Shown: piece by piece, positions 48,220 to 56,807 of the stretch | How positions within the stretch are numbered: the stretch's first letter is position 1 | How the letters are laid out: the number at the start of each line of letters is the position of its first letter | From: Martelella lutilitoris | GTDB taxonomy: Bacteria; Pseudomonadota; Alphaproteobacteria; Rhizobiales; Rhizobiaceae | Direction: 5' to 3' | Length of the DNA stretch: 64,000 nt | Assembly (NCBI RefSeq): GCF_016598595.1 | Contig: NZ_CP066786.1 | Location: 2,875,501 to 2,939,500, forward strand | Made by a program: the position numbers and the translations under genes | Notes under the pieces: generated by a model | What the model was told of the DNA's origin: nothing | Databases searched by the model: none | What the model saw: the letters and a program-made list of their open reading frames with translations, nothing else

Positions 48220-49269
48220 ATGCGCATTGCCGTCGAAACCGAAAATATCCACCCCTGGACCGGACGCTTCATCTCGCTCGCGCCCGGCATTCTGCTCTCC
48301 TGCCTCGTCGCCCTGGCGGCCTTCGGGCTGGAAGCCGTCGAAGTTCACATAACCGAGCATCGTTTCGTCGAAAACCTTGTGCTCGCCATCCTCATCGGCA
48401 CGGCCATCCGTTCGCTCGTCCACCTGCCGGCGGCGTTCAACCCCGGGATCCGGTTCTGCGAGAAATTCGTGCTGGAAGTGGCGATCGTGCTGCTCGGCGC
48501 CTCGATCAGCGTTCAGGCGCTGAAGGCGGCGGGCCCGGCTCTGGTGCTCGGCATTGTCTTCACCGTGATCGCCGCGATCGCCATTTCCTATGGCATCGGC
48601 CGCGGTCTCGGGCTGAAGCACAAGCTTGCGACGCTGGTTGCCTGCGGCAATTCCATCTGCGGCAATTCGGCGATCGCGGCGGCCGCCCCGGTCATCGACG
48701 CGGAGCCGGAGGATATCGCCTCGGCCATCGCGTTTACCGCCGTGCTCGGCGTCATCATGGTGCTGGCGCTGCCGCTTGCGCTGGTCGGCCTGGGCTTGAC
48801 CGCGCCGCAATATGGCGTGCTCTCCGGCCTCACCGTCTATGCCGTGCCGCAGGTGCTCGCCGCCGCCCAGCCGGGCGGGGTGATCGCGGTGCAGACCGGC
48901 ACGCTGGTCAAGCTCATCCGGGTGATGATGCTCGGCCCCGTGCTCCTCGCGCTCGGCATGACCGCGCGCGCCGCCGCCTCAGGCGCGGGCGCGAAGGTCA
49001 AGCTGAAGCATATCGCCCCGTGGTTCATCATCGGCTTCGCGCTGATGATGGCGCTGCGGTCTGCCGGCGCCATTCCGGAAGGGGTCGTTCCGCCGCTTGC
49101 CCACGCCTCCAACGCACTCACCGTGCTGGCCATGGCGGCGTTGGGCCTCTCCGTCGACATCCGCGCGCTCGGCCGCGCCGGCGGACGGGTGATCGCAACC
49201 GCCGTGCTTTCGATAGGCGTACTGACGGCAATCGCGCTCGGCCTGATCTTCGTGCTGCAGATCGGCTGA
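48220..49269 (+). CDS. yeiH: YeiH family putative sulfate exporter
   Basis: The 349-residue protein has about ten membrane helices and family signatures: VLLGASISVQAL, LATLVACGNSICGNSAIAAAAPVI (landmarks ACGNSICGNSAIAA) and LTVYAVPQVLAAAQPGG. YeiH proteins are annotated as putative sulfate exporters; the evidence is weak and induction by a LysR regulator during sulfur or stress response is likely. It ends one base before the convergent tag gene. Confidence 0.88.
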   Translation: MRIAVETENIHPWTGRFISLAPGILLSCLVALAAFGLEAVEVHITEHRFVENLVLAILIGTAIRSLVHLPAAFNPGIRFCEKFVLEVAIVLLGASISVQALKAAGPALVLGIVFTVIAAIAISYGIGRGLGLKHKLATLVACGNSICGNSAIAAAAPVIDAEPEDIASAIAFTAVLGVIMVLALPLALVGLGLTAPQYGVLSGLTVYAVPQVLAAAQPGGVIAVQTGTLVKLIRVMMLGPVLLALGMTARAAASGAGAKVKLKHIAPWFIIGFALMMALRSAGAIPEGVVPPLAHASNALTVLAMAALGLSVDIRALGRAGGRVIATAVLSIGVLTAIALGLIFVLQIG

Positions 49270-49911
49270 TCAGGACGCCACGGGCCGCTTCAGCGCGGCC
49301 CTCAGCCGTTCCACCTCATCGCGGCAGCAGCAGCCTTCGATATGGTCGTTGACGAGCCCCATGGCCTGCATGAAGGCATAGACCGTTGTCGGGCCAACGA
49401 ATTTCCAGCCGCGCTTTCTCAGATCCTTCGAAATCTTCACGGAGACGGGGGTGGTCGGATTCGCCCTGAGCGTTTCGAGATCGACCACCCTCGGCCGGTC
49501 CTCCGGTCCCGGTTCATGCGCCCAGAAATACGCGGCCAGCGAACCGAACTCGGCCTCCATATCGATGGCGCGGGCGGCGTTGTTGATCGTCGCCTCGATC
49601 TTGCCGCGATGGCGGATGATGCCTGCATCGGCAAGCAGACGTTGGACGTCCTTCTCGCCGTACCGCGCAACCTTGTGAAAATCGAAGCCGTCGAAACCGG
49701 CGCGGAAATTCTCGCGCTTCCTCAGGATAGTGAGCCAGGACAGCCCCGACTGGAAGCCCTCCAGGCAGATCTTCTCGAACAGCCGGACATCATCGGTGAC
49801 CGGTCGGCCCCATTCCTCATCATGATATCTGAGATAGTCCGGCAGGTTGCCATGCCAGAAACAGCGGTCCCTGCCGTCGTCACCCGTTATCAACCCCGCC
49901 GTTTCGCTCAC
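49270..49911 (-). CDS. tag: DNA-3-methyladenine glycosylase I
   Basis: Tag removes 3-methyladenine from alkylated DNA. The 213-residue protein from the GTG at 49911 (preceded by AGGAGG) carries the family start DRCFWHGNLPDYLRYHDEEWGRP (landmarks RCFWHG and YHDEEWG), LFEKICLEGFQSGLSWLTILRKRENF, and the zinc snap residues Cys and His at the ends, DHIEGCCCRDEV. An upstream extension to 49968 is not needed. It converges on yeiH with no gap between stops. Confidence 0.93.
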   Translation of the reverse strand: MSETAGLITGDDGRDRCFWHGNLPDYLRYHDEEWGRPVTDDVRLFEKICLEGFQSGLSWLTILRKRENFRAGFDGFDFHKVARYGEKDVQRLLADAGIIRHRGKIEATINNAARAIDMEAEFGSLAAYFWAHEPGPEDRPRVVDLETLRANPTTPVSVKISKDLRKRGWKFVGPTTVYAFMQAMGLVNDHIEGCCCRDEVERLRAALKRPVAS

Positions 49912-50083
49912 ATGTGCCTCCTGATTCTTGTGGAACAAAAAGGAAACATGATTTCGGCGGGACGGCAAGGGCCGCGCCCTCGGCCCAACATGAAACGCAG
50001 CCGTCGCGGGCGTGACCGTTCACGAAGCCTTAACCAATTTATATTTTGTTATGGTTAACAACACGTCGCTTCTGGGACCCTCC

Positions 50084-50749
50084 ATGCTTCGCCTCACCGC
50101 CCCAGCGGGAATGCTCCTGCTTGCCGCGTCATTTGCCGCTTCCGCCGATCGCGCGTCTGCCGAAACAGCGTTCTCCGTCTATGGCGGCTATCAGACCGCG
50201 CCGCATTCACCGATCGAGATCAATGGCGCTGATGCTTTCACCGCAGGCTGGGAGGGCCGTTCGTTCAACTGGCCGGCCTATTGGGGCGCGCGCGCAACCT
50301 ACTGGCTCGACCGTTACAAGCAACCGAACCTCGGCATTGCGCTCGATTTCAGCCATGCCAAGGTCTATGCCGATGACGCCACGTTTGCCAAATCGGGCTG
50401 GAGCCATTTCGAATTTACCGACGGGCTCAACCTGCTGACGCTGAATGCGCTCTACCGCTTTCCGACAAAGGACAGCAAGTGGACGCCCTATGTCGGCCTC
50501 GGGGCCGGCATCAACGTGCCCCATGTCGAGGTCACCCGGCCATCCGGCCGCACCTATGGCTACCAGTTCGGCGGCCCGACCGTGCAGGCCCAGGCGGGCG
50601 TATCCTACAGTTTCGCAAAAAACTGGGACGCCTTCGTCGAATACAAGGCCAACTATTCCTGGGTCGACGTCGAGATCGACAGCGGCGACCGGATGAAGAC
50701 CGGTATCCTCACCAATGCGGTCAATCTCGGCGTCAGCTTCCGGTTCTGA
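50084..50749 (+). CDS. Outer-membrane beta-barrel protein, LpxQ (lipid A oxidase)-like
   Basis: The 221-residue precursor starts at ATG 50084 with a signal peptide MLRLTAPAGMLLLAAS ending near RASAE, then ETAFSVYGGYQTAPHSPIEI, a WEGRSFNWPAYWGARATYW stretch, and a C-terminal strand VNLGVSFRF. The repeated tyrosine and aromatic strands fit an eight-strand barrel, and SVYGGYQTAPHS plus WEGRSF recall rhizobial LpxQ, which oxidises the proximal glucosamine of lipid A to aminogluconate. I rate that assignment as likely, not proven. An AT-rich promoter with a TTAACC...GGTTAA inverted repeat (50030-50058) precedes it. Confidence 0.65.
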   Translation: MLRLTAPAGMLLLAASFAASADRASAETAFSVYGGYQTAPHSPIEINGADAFTAGWEGRSFNWPAYWGARATYWLDRYKQPNLGIALDFSHAKVYADDATFAKSGWSHFEFTDGLNLLTLNALYRFPTKDSKWTPYVGLGAGINVPHVEVTRPSGRTYGYQFGGPTVQAQAGVSYSFAKNWDAFVEYKANYSWVDVEIDSGDRMKTGILTNAVNLGVSFRF

Positions 50750-50761
50750 AACCAACTTTCC

Positions 50762-51994
50762 TTATGCCCGCGGCGGCTCGTCCGGCGGATCGGTCGGATC
50801 TGCTGTCGCGGCTGCGGGCGGGTGCGGCGGCGGGGTTTCGACCACATCGGCCTTCCGGCGCGCGCGCCGCGCCATCATGCCGTGGCCGCAAAGCGCCGCC
50901 ATCGCGCCGAAGCCGAGCAGCACGACGATGATGTTCGCAATCCAGCCGAAGAACGGCAGGTAGTGCAGCAGCGACATCAGCACCAGCCCGCCGGCGATCG
51001 CCAGCAGGCGGTTGACGAGGCTGGTCTTGAGCGGCCTGATGCTGGTAACCAGCCACCAGGACAGAGCGTAGACCGCGAGCAGATAGGCGAGCGTCCAGAG
51101 GGCCGCCGTCGCCAGAATCACGAACGGGATCAGCGGAATGGCAATGAGCGTCATCAGCGCCAGCGGCACCGCTCCGAAGAGCGTCGACAGCGCAACGAAA
51201 CCATAGCCGAGCGAGGCGAAGGGCCGGGTGATCAGCCGCGCCCGCGCCGCTTCCGTGCGCTGCGGGGCCAGCAGCAGGAACACAGTCGCCAGCGCCAGCA
51301 TGAAGACAAGCATGGATATGAAGCTTGCGACCACGGTCGTGTCGGAGACGACCTCCGGCTCGGGCGCTTCTTCCGAGGCCGGTTTGGGCGTCAGCTTGCG
51401 GAAGGTCACCTTGTCGGCGGCAATCACCGTATCAGGAATGGCCACTTCGTCGGGCGCGTAATAGGTCAGCGCGCCGCCGATCGCGGCGTCCGGGCCGAAG
51501 GCGATCTCGTCGCCCATGATCCTGACATCGCCGGAAACCGCCGCGTTCAGCGTCAGGTCGCCGCTGCCGACGAGCAGACTGCCAGCGATCGGCGCGTTGA
51601 TTTCGACCGAGCCGGCCGCCAACCGGGCATTGCCGCTGACGGCCGCGCGGGGTCCGATCTCGATATCCGCGCCGGCGGCCGAAAGATCGCCGGCGACCGT
51701 GCCGTCGATCTTGACGGAAAAGCCCGCTGCATAAAGGTCGCCGTTCACACTCGCGTTGGAACGAACCCTGGCGCCCGCCAGAAGCGCATCACGCCCGACG
51801 GAACCGTCAAGCCGCGCCGTCGCGCCGGCCACAAAGGCATTGCGCGGGCTGTCCTGGTTGAGCACGGTCGTCGTGCCGCTGGCATAGGTATCGCCGCCGA
51901 AGACCATGATCTTGTCATCATCCGCCATGGCCGCTGCGCTGCCAAGCGTCAGAACCGTCAATGCCGTCGCCAGTATGCGTGCTATTCCGCTCAT
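50762..51994 (-). CDS. Bactofilin-like beta-repeat protein with membrane domain
   Basis: The 410-residue protein has a signal sequence (ending near AAAMADD, residue 25) and a long stretch of short, repeating beta-strand units like those of polymer-forming bactofilins (residues about 45-190: GSVGRDALLAGARV, GDLYAAGFSVKIDGTVAGDLSAAGADIEI). It is followed by four to five membrane helices (about 225-385) and a proline-rich tail. Exported placement with a membrane domain is unlike the cytoplasmic cytoskeletal bactofilins. Function unknown. The ATG at 51994 follows AGAGGGGC. Confidence 0.8.
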   Translation of the reverse strand: MSGIARILATALTVLTLGSAAAMADDDKIMVFGGDTYASGTTTVLNQDSPRNAFVAGATARLDGSVGRDALLAGARVRSNASVNGDLYAAGFSVKIDGTVAGDLSAAGADIEIGPRAAVSGNARLAAGSVEINAPIAGSLLVGSGDLTLNAAVSGDVRIMGDEIAFGPDAAIGGALTYYAPDEVAIPDTVIAADKVTFRKLTPKPASEEAPEPEVVSDTTVVASFISMLVFMLALATVFLLLAPQRTEAARARLITRPFASLGYGFVALSTLFGAVPLALMTLIAIPLIPFVILATAALWTLAYLLAVYALSWWLVTSIRPLKTSLVNRLLAIAGGLVLMSLLHYLPFFGWIANIIVVLLGFGAMAALCGHGMMARRARRKADVVETPPPHPPAAATADPTDPPDEPPRA

Positions 51995-52089
51995 GACCAA
52001 AGCCCCTCTTGCCCGTCAGTCGGTTCATCGAATGCGTCGCTACCGGTACTATCCCGCGTGTGAGGGCTTTCGTAAAGGACCAATGCGGC

Positions 52090-52980
52090 TCAAACCGCCC
52101 GGCATTTCAGCACCGCCGCCGCCAGCGCTTCCATGGTCTCGCGCCGTCTGTCAGATCGGCGCCAGCAAAGCCCGATCCGCCGCGCCGGCTGAGGTTCCGC
52201 AAAGGGCAGGATGGTCAGCGACGTTCGCGCGGTCTCCGCCGCCACGGCCATTTCGGGTATCAGCGTCATGCCCATGTCGTTCGCGACCATCTGCAACAGC
52301 GTGGTCATCGACGTCGCGCCGACATTGACGACATTGCGCTTCGGCTTGTGTTCGCAAAGTGCCAAGGCCTGGTCGCGCAGGCAATGGCCTTCCTCCAGAA
52401 GCAGCAGGCGATCCGCCTCGAGATCGGCCTGGGTCAGGGGCGAGGCGAGCACCGTTTGGTGATTGCGGGCGACCGCCATGAAGAACCGGTCGGCGAAAAG
52501 GTCCATCGTCTCAATGCCGTCGCGCTCGATCGGCAGCGCCGCCACCACGGCATCCAGCGTCCCCTCCTCCAGATAATCGAGAAGCTGGTCGGTGACGGCC
52601 TCCTTCAGGGCGACCTCCGCCTCGGGGTAATGACGCTTCAGATAGGGCACGAGTTTCGGGATCAGGTACGGAGCGACGGTGGGAATGAGGCCGATCGCCA
52701 CCGGCCCCGCCAGCGGCCCCGCGGCCGGCCGGGCGGCGTGTTCCAGCGCGGCCATGGCGGCAAGCACGGTCCCCGCATGGGCCAGAACCCGCTCGCCCTC
52801 GCGGGTCAACAAGACCTGCCGGCGCGCGCGCTCGAACAAGGCGACGCCAAGCTCTGCCTCCATCTCCATAATCTGGGCGGAAAGCGCCGGCTGGCTGATA
52901 TGCACCGCCTCCGCCGCCCGGCCGAAATGGCGCTCGCGCGCCAGTGCCTCGAAATAGCGCAATTGCTTGAATGTAATCAT
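52090..52980 (-). CDS. oxyR: Hydrogen-peroxide-sensing LysR regulator OxyR
   Basis: OxyR senses peroxide by a disulfide switch and activates antioxidant genes. The 296-residue protein has the LysR helix-turn-helix (RAAEAVHISQPALSAQIMEME) and both redox cysteines, Cys200 and Cys209, in LEEGHCLRDQALALCEHK. TSMTTLLQMVANDMGMTLIPE is another OxyR landmark. It diverges from katA, with a perfect OxyR-type site at its own start (52981-52997), implying autoregulation. Confidence 0.96.
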   Translation of the reverse strand: MITFKQLRYFEALARERHFGRAAEAVHISQPALSAQIMEMEAELGVALFERARRQVLLTREGERVLAHAGTVLAAMAALEHAARPAAGPLAGPVAIGLIPTVAPYLIPKLVPYLKRHYPEAEVALKEAVTDQLLDYLEEGTLDAVVAALPIERDGIETMDLFADRFFMAVARNHQTVLASPLTQADLEADRLLLLEEGHCLRDQALALCEHKPKRNVVNVGATSMTTLLQMVANDMGMTLIPEMAVAAETARTSLTILPFAEPQPARRIGLCWRRSDRRRETMEALAAAVLKCRAV

Positions 52981-52997
52981 GATAGGAAAATCCTATC
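52981..52997. promoter_or_regulatory. OxyR-type operator in the oxyR-katA gap
   Basis: GATAGGA-AAA-TCCTATC, a perfect palindrome containing ATAG-N7-CTAT (52982-52996), one half of the OxyR consensus. It begins one base upstream of the oxyR start codon. A second, imperfect ATAG occurs near 53027. Binding would affect oxyR and, across the 93-bp gap, katA. Confidence 0.8.
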
Positions 52998-53073
52998 GTA
53001 AACTCCGGAAATCACAATTGGAAATTATAGAAACTTCGTGAGACCATCGCCATCACGAATAATGGAGGAAACC

Positions 53074-54570
53074 ATGGCAGATAAACCGACCCTCACGACA
53101 ACCGCTGGCGCCGCCGTGCCCGACAACCAGAATTCCATCACCGCCGGACCGCGCGGCGGGGTGATGATCCAGGATTACCAGCTGATCGAAAAGCTCGCCC
53201 ACCAGAACCGCGAGCGCATTCCCGAGCGCGTGGTCCACGCCAAGGGCTGGGGCGCGTTCGGCACGCTGAAGATCACCGGCGATATCTCGAAATACACCAA
53301 GGCGAAGTGTCTGCAGCCGGGCGCGGAAACGCCGATGCTCGCCCGCTTCTCCACCGTTGCCGGCGAACTGGGGGCGGCGGACGCCGAGCGCGACGTGCGC
53401 GGCTTCGCGCTGAAATTCTACACCGAGGACGGCAACTGGGATCTTGTCGGCAACAACACGCCGGTGTTCTTCGTGCGCGACCCCTACAAGTTCCCGGACT
53501 TCATCCACACGCAGAAGCGCCATCCGCGCACCAATCTCAGATCGCCCAAGGCGATGTGGGATTTCTGGTCGCTGTCGCCGGAAAGCCTGCACCAGGTCAC
53601 GATCCTGATGTCCGATCGCGGCATTCCGGTCGACCCGACCTTCATGAACGGCTACGGCTCGCACACCTATTCGCTGTGGAACGATGCCGGCGAGCGCTTC
53701 TGGGTCAAGTTCCACTTCAAGACCGAGCAGGGCCACAGGCACTACACCAATGATGAGGCCGAAACACTGATCGGCAAGAGCCGCGAGACCTACCAGGAAG
53801 CCCTCTTCGACAAGGTCGAGACCGGCAATTATCCGCGCTGGAAAGTGCAGGTGCAGATCATGCCGGAGGCAGACGCCGACAAGACCTCATATAATCCGTT
53901 CGACCTCACCAAGGTCTGGCCGCACGGCGACTATCCGCCGATCGACATCGGCGTGATGGAGCTGAACCGCAACGCCGACAATTACTTCGCCGAAATCGAG
54001 CAGGCGGCGTTCTCGCCCTCCAATATCGTGCCCGGCATCTCGCATTCGCCGGACAAGATGCTGCAGGCGCGCATCTTCTCCTATGCCGATGCCCACCGCT
54101 ATCGCCTCGGCACCCACTACGAGGCGCTGCCGGTCAACGCGCCGAAATGTCCGGTCCATCACTACCACAAGGATGGCCAGATGAACTTCTTCGGCCAGAA
54201 GACCGGGGCGACGGATGCCTATTACGAGCCGAACAGCATGGGCGGCGCGGTCGAGGACAGGTCGGCGATGGAGCCGCCGCTTGCCATAGAAGGCGACATG
54301 GGCCGCTTCAACCATCGCGAGGGCAATGACGACTTTTCCCAGCCCCGGGCGCTGTTCGAACTCTTCGATGATGGCCAGAAGGCGCGGCTCTTCGACAATA
54401 TCGCCGCCGCCATGGGCGGGGTGCCGGGCGAGATCATCGAGCGGCAGCTGGCGCTCTTCAAGCAGGTCCACCCGGATTACGAGGCCGGCGTGCGCGCCGC
54501 GCTGAAGGAAGCCCACGGCTACGAGGCCAACGCGATCTCGACGCCGGGAACGCCGAACGCCGCGGAGTAG
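53074..54570 (+). CDS. katA: Heme catalase, KatA (clade 3)
   Basis: KatA disproportionates hydrogen peroxide. The 498-residue protein has catalytic His55 ([13 protein letters not shown]), the distal Asn at residues 127-128 ([12 protein letters not shown]) and the proximal heme ligand Tyr337 ([14 protein letters not shown]). [14 protein letters not shown] is the NADPH-region landmark. The ATG at 53074 follows GGAGG. OxyR control is likely. Confidence 0.97.
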   Translation: MADKPTLTTTAGAAVPDNQNSITAGPRGGVMIQDYQLIEKLAHQNRERIPERVVHAKGWGAFGTLKITGDISKYTKAKCLQPGAETPMLARFSTVAGELGAADAERDVRGFALKFYTEDGNWDLVGNNTPVFFVRDPYKFPDFIHTQKRHPRTNLRSPKAMWDFWSLSPESLHQVTILMSDRGIPVDPTFMNGYGSHTYSLWNDAGERFWVKFHFKTEQGHRHYTNDEAETLIGKSRETYQEALFDKVETGNYPRWKVQVQIMPEADADKTSYNPFDLTKVWPHGDYPPIDIGVMELNRNADNYFAEIEQAAFSPSNIVPGISHSPDKMLQARIFSYADAHRYRLGTHYEALPVNAPKCPVHHYHKDGQMNFFGQKTGATDAYYEPNSMGGAVEDRSAMEPPLAIEGDMGRFNHREGNDDFSQPRALFELFDDGQKARLFDNIAAAMGGVPGEIIERQLALFKQVHPDYEAGVRAALKEAHGYEANAISTPGTPNAAE

Positions 54571-54596
54571 CCGCATCCCCGGAGGGAATGATCAGC

Positions 54597-54627
54597 AGGC
54601 CGGCGCGAAACGTGCCGGCCTTATTTT
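54597..54627 (+). terminator. Terminator of katA
   Basis: AGGCCGGC pairs with GCCGGCCT (54597-54621), with inner GCG/CGT pairing around AAA, followed by TATTTTC. Good intrinsic terminator 30 bases after the katA stop. Confidence 0.85.
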
Positions 54628-54645
54628 CCGCGTTCAGACCGCGCC

Positions 54646-55596
54646 CTACCAGCTTGCCGCGACATGGGCGGGCTTCATCCGCGGTGAACGCGACAGCACC
54701 TTGCCGTCCATCTCGAAGCCCGACGCGACCTCGACAGCGCTGATATTGTCGAGCGAGGCGATGATATGGTTGGAAAGCGCGGTCGTCAGCGAAGCGGAAG
54801 CGCCCGGACGCTTCATCAGGCCGATCTGCACCGGCGGCAGCGGCGGAAAGCCGTCGGCCTGGGAAAGCACCCGCATGCCGTTGCGCAGCGCCGATTCCGG
54901 CAGGATAGAGATCGCCATGCCGGCGAGCACGGCAGAGGCCACGACGGTTGCCGACCAGCTGGTGAACAGCACGCGATAGTCCCGGTCCACGCCCTCGAGC
55001 GCGGCGATGGCGAGTTGCCGCCAGCGGCAGTCACGCCGCCCGACGGCAAGCGGAACGGGCCGGTCGACCGGCAAGGCGTGATTGGCGGACGCGACCCAGC
55101 ACAGGGGCTCGGTGCGCACCACTTCGGAATCGCGCGTGCGCGGGTTGTGGGTAACCAGCGCCATGTCGAGCTCTCCCTGCTTCAGCCGCTCCACGAGATC
55201 GTTGGAATCCTCGCAGACGATATAGAGCTCGACATTGGGATGGGACTTGGCAAACCGGTTGATGATGTCCGGCATGTAGCGGTCGGCATAGTCGTCGGGC
55301 GTGCCGATCCGGATCGAGCCTTCGAGGCGATTATCATCGAAGGCGGCGATCGCCTCATTGTTGAGGCGGATGATCCGCCGGGCATAATTCAGAAGCTTGT
55401 CGCCCTCATCCGTCAGCCGCACCCCGCGACCGTCCTTGGTGAAAAGCTGCTTGCCGATCCTGTCTTCAAGACGACGCATCTGCATGGAGACAGCAGACTG
55501 GGTCTTGAAGACCTGCTCGGCAGCGCGCGTAAACGAGCCGTTGTCGACAATGGCGACGAAGGTCTGAAGCTGATCGATATCCAGAGGCGCAACCAT
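54646..55596 (-). CDS. LysR-family regulator, LrhA/HexA-like
   Basis: The protein of 316 residues has a LysR N domain (LDIDQLQTFVAIVDNGSFTRAAEQVFKTQSAVSMQMRRLEDRIGKQLF, landmarks FTRAAEQVFKTQSAVS) and an effector domain with RIGTPDDYADRYMPDIINRF, a pattern typical of LrhA/PecT. The ATG at 55596 follows GGGTGA; 55608 is possible. It diverges from a DUF1127 gene across a 267-bp gap that contains a LysR-type inverted repeat. Confidence 0.88.
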   Translation of the reverse strand: MVAPLDIDQLQTFVAIVDNGSFTRAAEQVFKTQSAVSMQMRRLEDRIGKQLFTKDGRGVRLTDEGDKLLNYARRIIRLNNEAIAAFDDNRLEGSIRIGTPDDYADRYMPDIINRFAKSHPNVELYIVCEDSNDLVERLKQGELDMALVTHNPRTRDSEVVRTEPLCWVASANHALPVDRPVPLAVGRRDCRWRQLAIAALEGVDRDYRVLFTSWSATVVASAVLAGMAISILPESALRNGMRVLSQADGFPPLPPVQIGLMKRPGASASLTTALSNHIIASLDNISAVEVASGFEMDGKVLSRSPRMKPAHVAASW

Positions 55597-55619
55597 GAAA
55601 TCACCCATCAAGTCTATTG

Positions 55620-55639
55620 ATGTTTGATATTAAAAACAT
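55620..55639. promoter_or_regulatory. Probable LysR-type binding site
   Basis: ATGTTT (55620-55625) and AAACAT (55634-55639) form a perfect inverted repeat with 8-base AT-rich spacer, the T-N11-A layout of LysR operators. It lies just upstream of the LysR start and faces the DUF1127 gene. Confidence 0.6.
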
Positions 55640-55863
55640 TCGTTGGACTGATCAATAAGAAATCGCCATCTTGTCAAGCAACGAAACGGACATTCCGTTT
55701 GCCGGCAAAAACGCCACGCGCATGTTTCGGGTGGCGGCAGGGCAAAATTTTCGGTTTGTTCGTCAAAGGCCGGCAGCGACCGCGCGCAAGGGCGCGCTGA
55801 GAGGGTGGCTGCAGGATCTGTTCAAAGGGCCGCGTCCGGGCGGCCCGACCGAAGGAGGCGACG

Positions 55864-56139
55864 ATGTCGTTGATTGAAAGAGCGTCTGACAGCCGGGCAC
55901 TGGCGCACCGGCCCCACTCCCTGTTTGCAGGCCTTGCCGCGCTTCGCGCCGCGCTGGCGCGTTTCACGAAGAACCGTTCGGCCATCCGCTATATGGCTGA
56001 CATGGACGATGCGCTGTTGAAAGACATCGGTCTCACCCGCACCGATGTCGAACAGGCCTATATAAGCTCGATCCGGGAAGACCCGATGGTGGACCTGAAG
56101 CGGGCCGCCTGCAACCGTTCGCAGCGCATGGTGATCTGA
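55864..56139 (+). CDS. DUF1127 (YjiS-like) small basic protein
   Basis: The 91-residue protein has the DUF1127 signature: RSAIRYMADMDDALLKDIGLTRTDVEQAY, with the leading MADMDDALLKDIGL helix. In related rhizobia short DUF1127 proteins bind small RNAs or act in phosphate and nutrient responses; this one is longer and its role is unknown. An AGGAGG site precedes the ATG by nine bases. It is probably controlled by the divergent LysR protein. Confidence 0.85.
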   Translation: MSLIERASDSRALAHRPHSLFAGLAALRAALARFTKNRSAIRYMADMDDALLKDIGLTRTDVEQAYISSIREDPMVDLKRAACNRSQRMVI

Positions 56140-56329
56140 CGAACCCTGTCGCCGGGCTGAAAGGGCATGACGCCTTGTTTGGCGCCGGCGGCGGGATTTG
56201 TGCACCGGGGTTCCGAAATCCTGGCTTTCCTCAAGTTTTGGCGTTGGTTTGACGGCCGTTGTCCCAACCGCGGCCCGAAGAAAAGCGTCATTTTCCCCGC
56301 AGGGTGGTTCAGCCTTCACTCTGCATTTT

Positions 56330-56359
56330 GCCCGGAAACTTTGGTTTCCGGGCTTTTTT
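56330..56359 (+). terminator. Strong terminator of the DUF1127 gene
   Basis: GCCCGGAAAC (56330-56339) pairs perfectly with GTTTCCGGGC (56344-56353), loop TTTG, then six Ts. Classic intrinsic terminator. Confidence 0.93.
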
Positions 56360-56368
56360 GTGCCGGCC

Positions 56369-56728
56369 TCATCCGCCCTCGTCCGGCTGCCAGAGCTCGA
56401 GCGGATTGCCTTCGGGATCGTGGATGCGGGCAAAGCGGCCGACGCCCGGCATGTCCCACTCCGGATTGGTGATCACCGCGATGCCGGCCGCCCGCAGGCT
56501 GGCGCAGAGGCCCTCGAGGTCATCCACCCGCAGGTTGAGCATAAAGCCGCGGTCTTCAGGAAAATAGTTGGTATCAGCCGGAAAGGGCGCGAACACCGAA
56601 GGACCGGCCATCGTCTCCCAGATCCCGTAGGGCGCCGACCCGACGCCGAGATGTTTCACATACCAGGCGCGAAGCGCCTCCGGCTCGCGCGCACGAAAGA
56701 AGAAACCGCCAATACCTGTGACAGCCAT
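56369..56728 (-). CDS. VOC-superfamily (glyoxalase-like) protein
   Basis: The 119-residue protein has a VOC fold: MAVTGIGGFFFRAREPEALRAWYVKHLGV at the start (landmarks GGFFFRARE and AWYVKHLGV), FMLNLRVDDL, and GVGRFARIHDPEGNPLELWQP at the end. Two such proteins in this window share the DPxGNxxE end motif. Substrate unknown. It lies between the terminator at 56330-56359 and gshA, on the same strand as gshA. Confidence 0.87.
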   Translation of the reverse strand: MAVTGIGGFFFRAREPEALRAWYVKHLGVGSAPYGIWETMAGPSVFAPFPADTNYFPEDRGFMLNLRVDDLEGLCASLRAAGIAVITNPEWDMPGVGRFARIHDPEGNPLELWQPDEGG

Positions 56729-56807
56729 CACCAAGCCTCCGCGTGAAGCGAAGACTATAGACCCGGAACGTCGAAAAATCTTCCGGCAATTTTTCGGGTT
56801 TCCGGCC

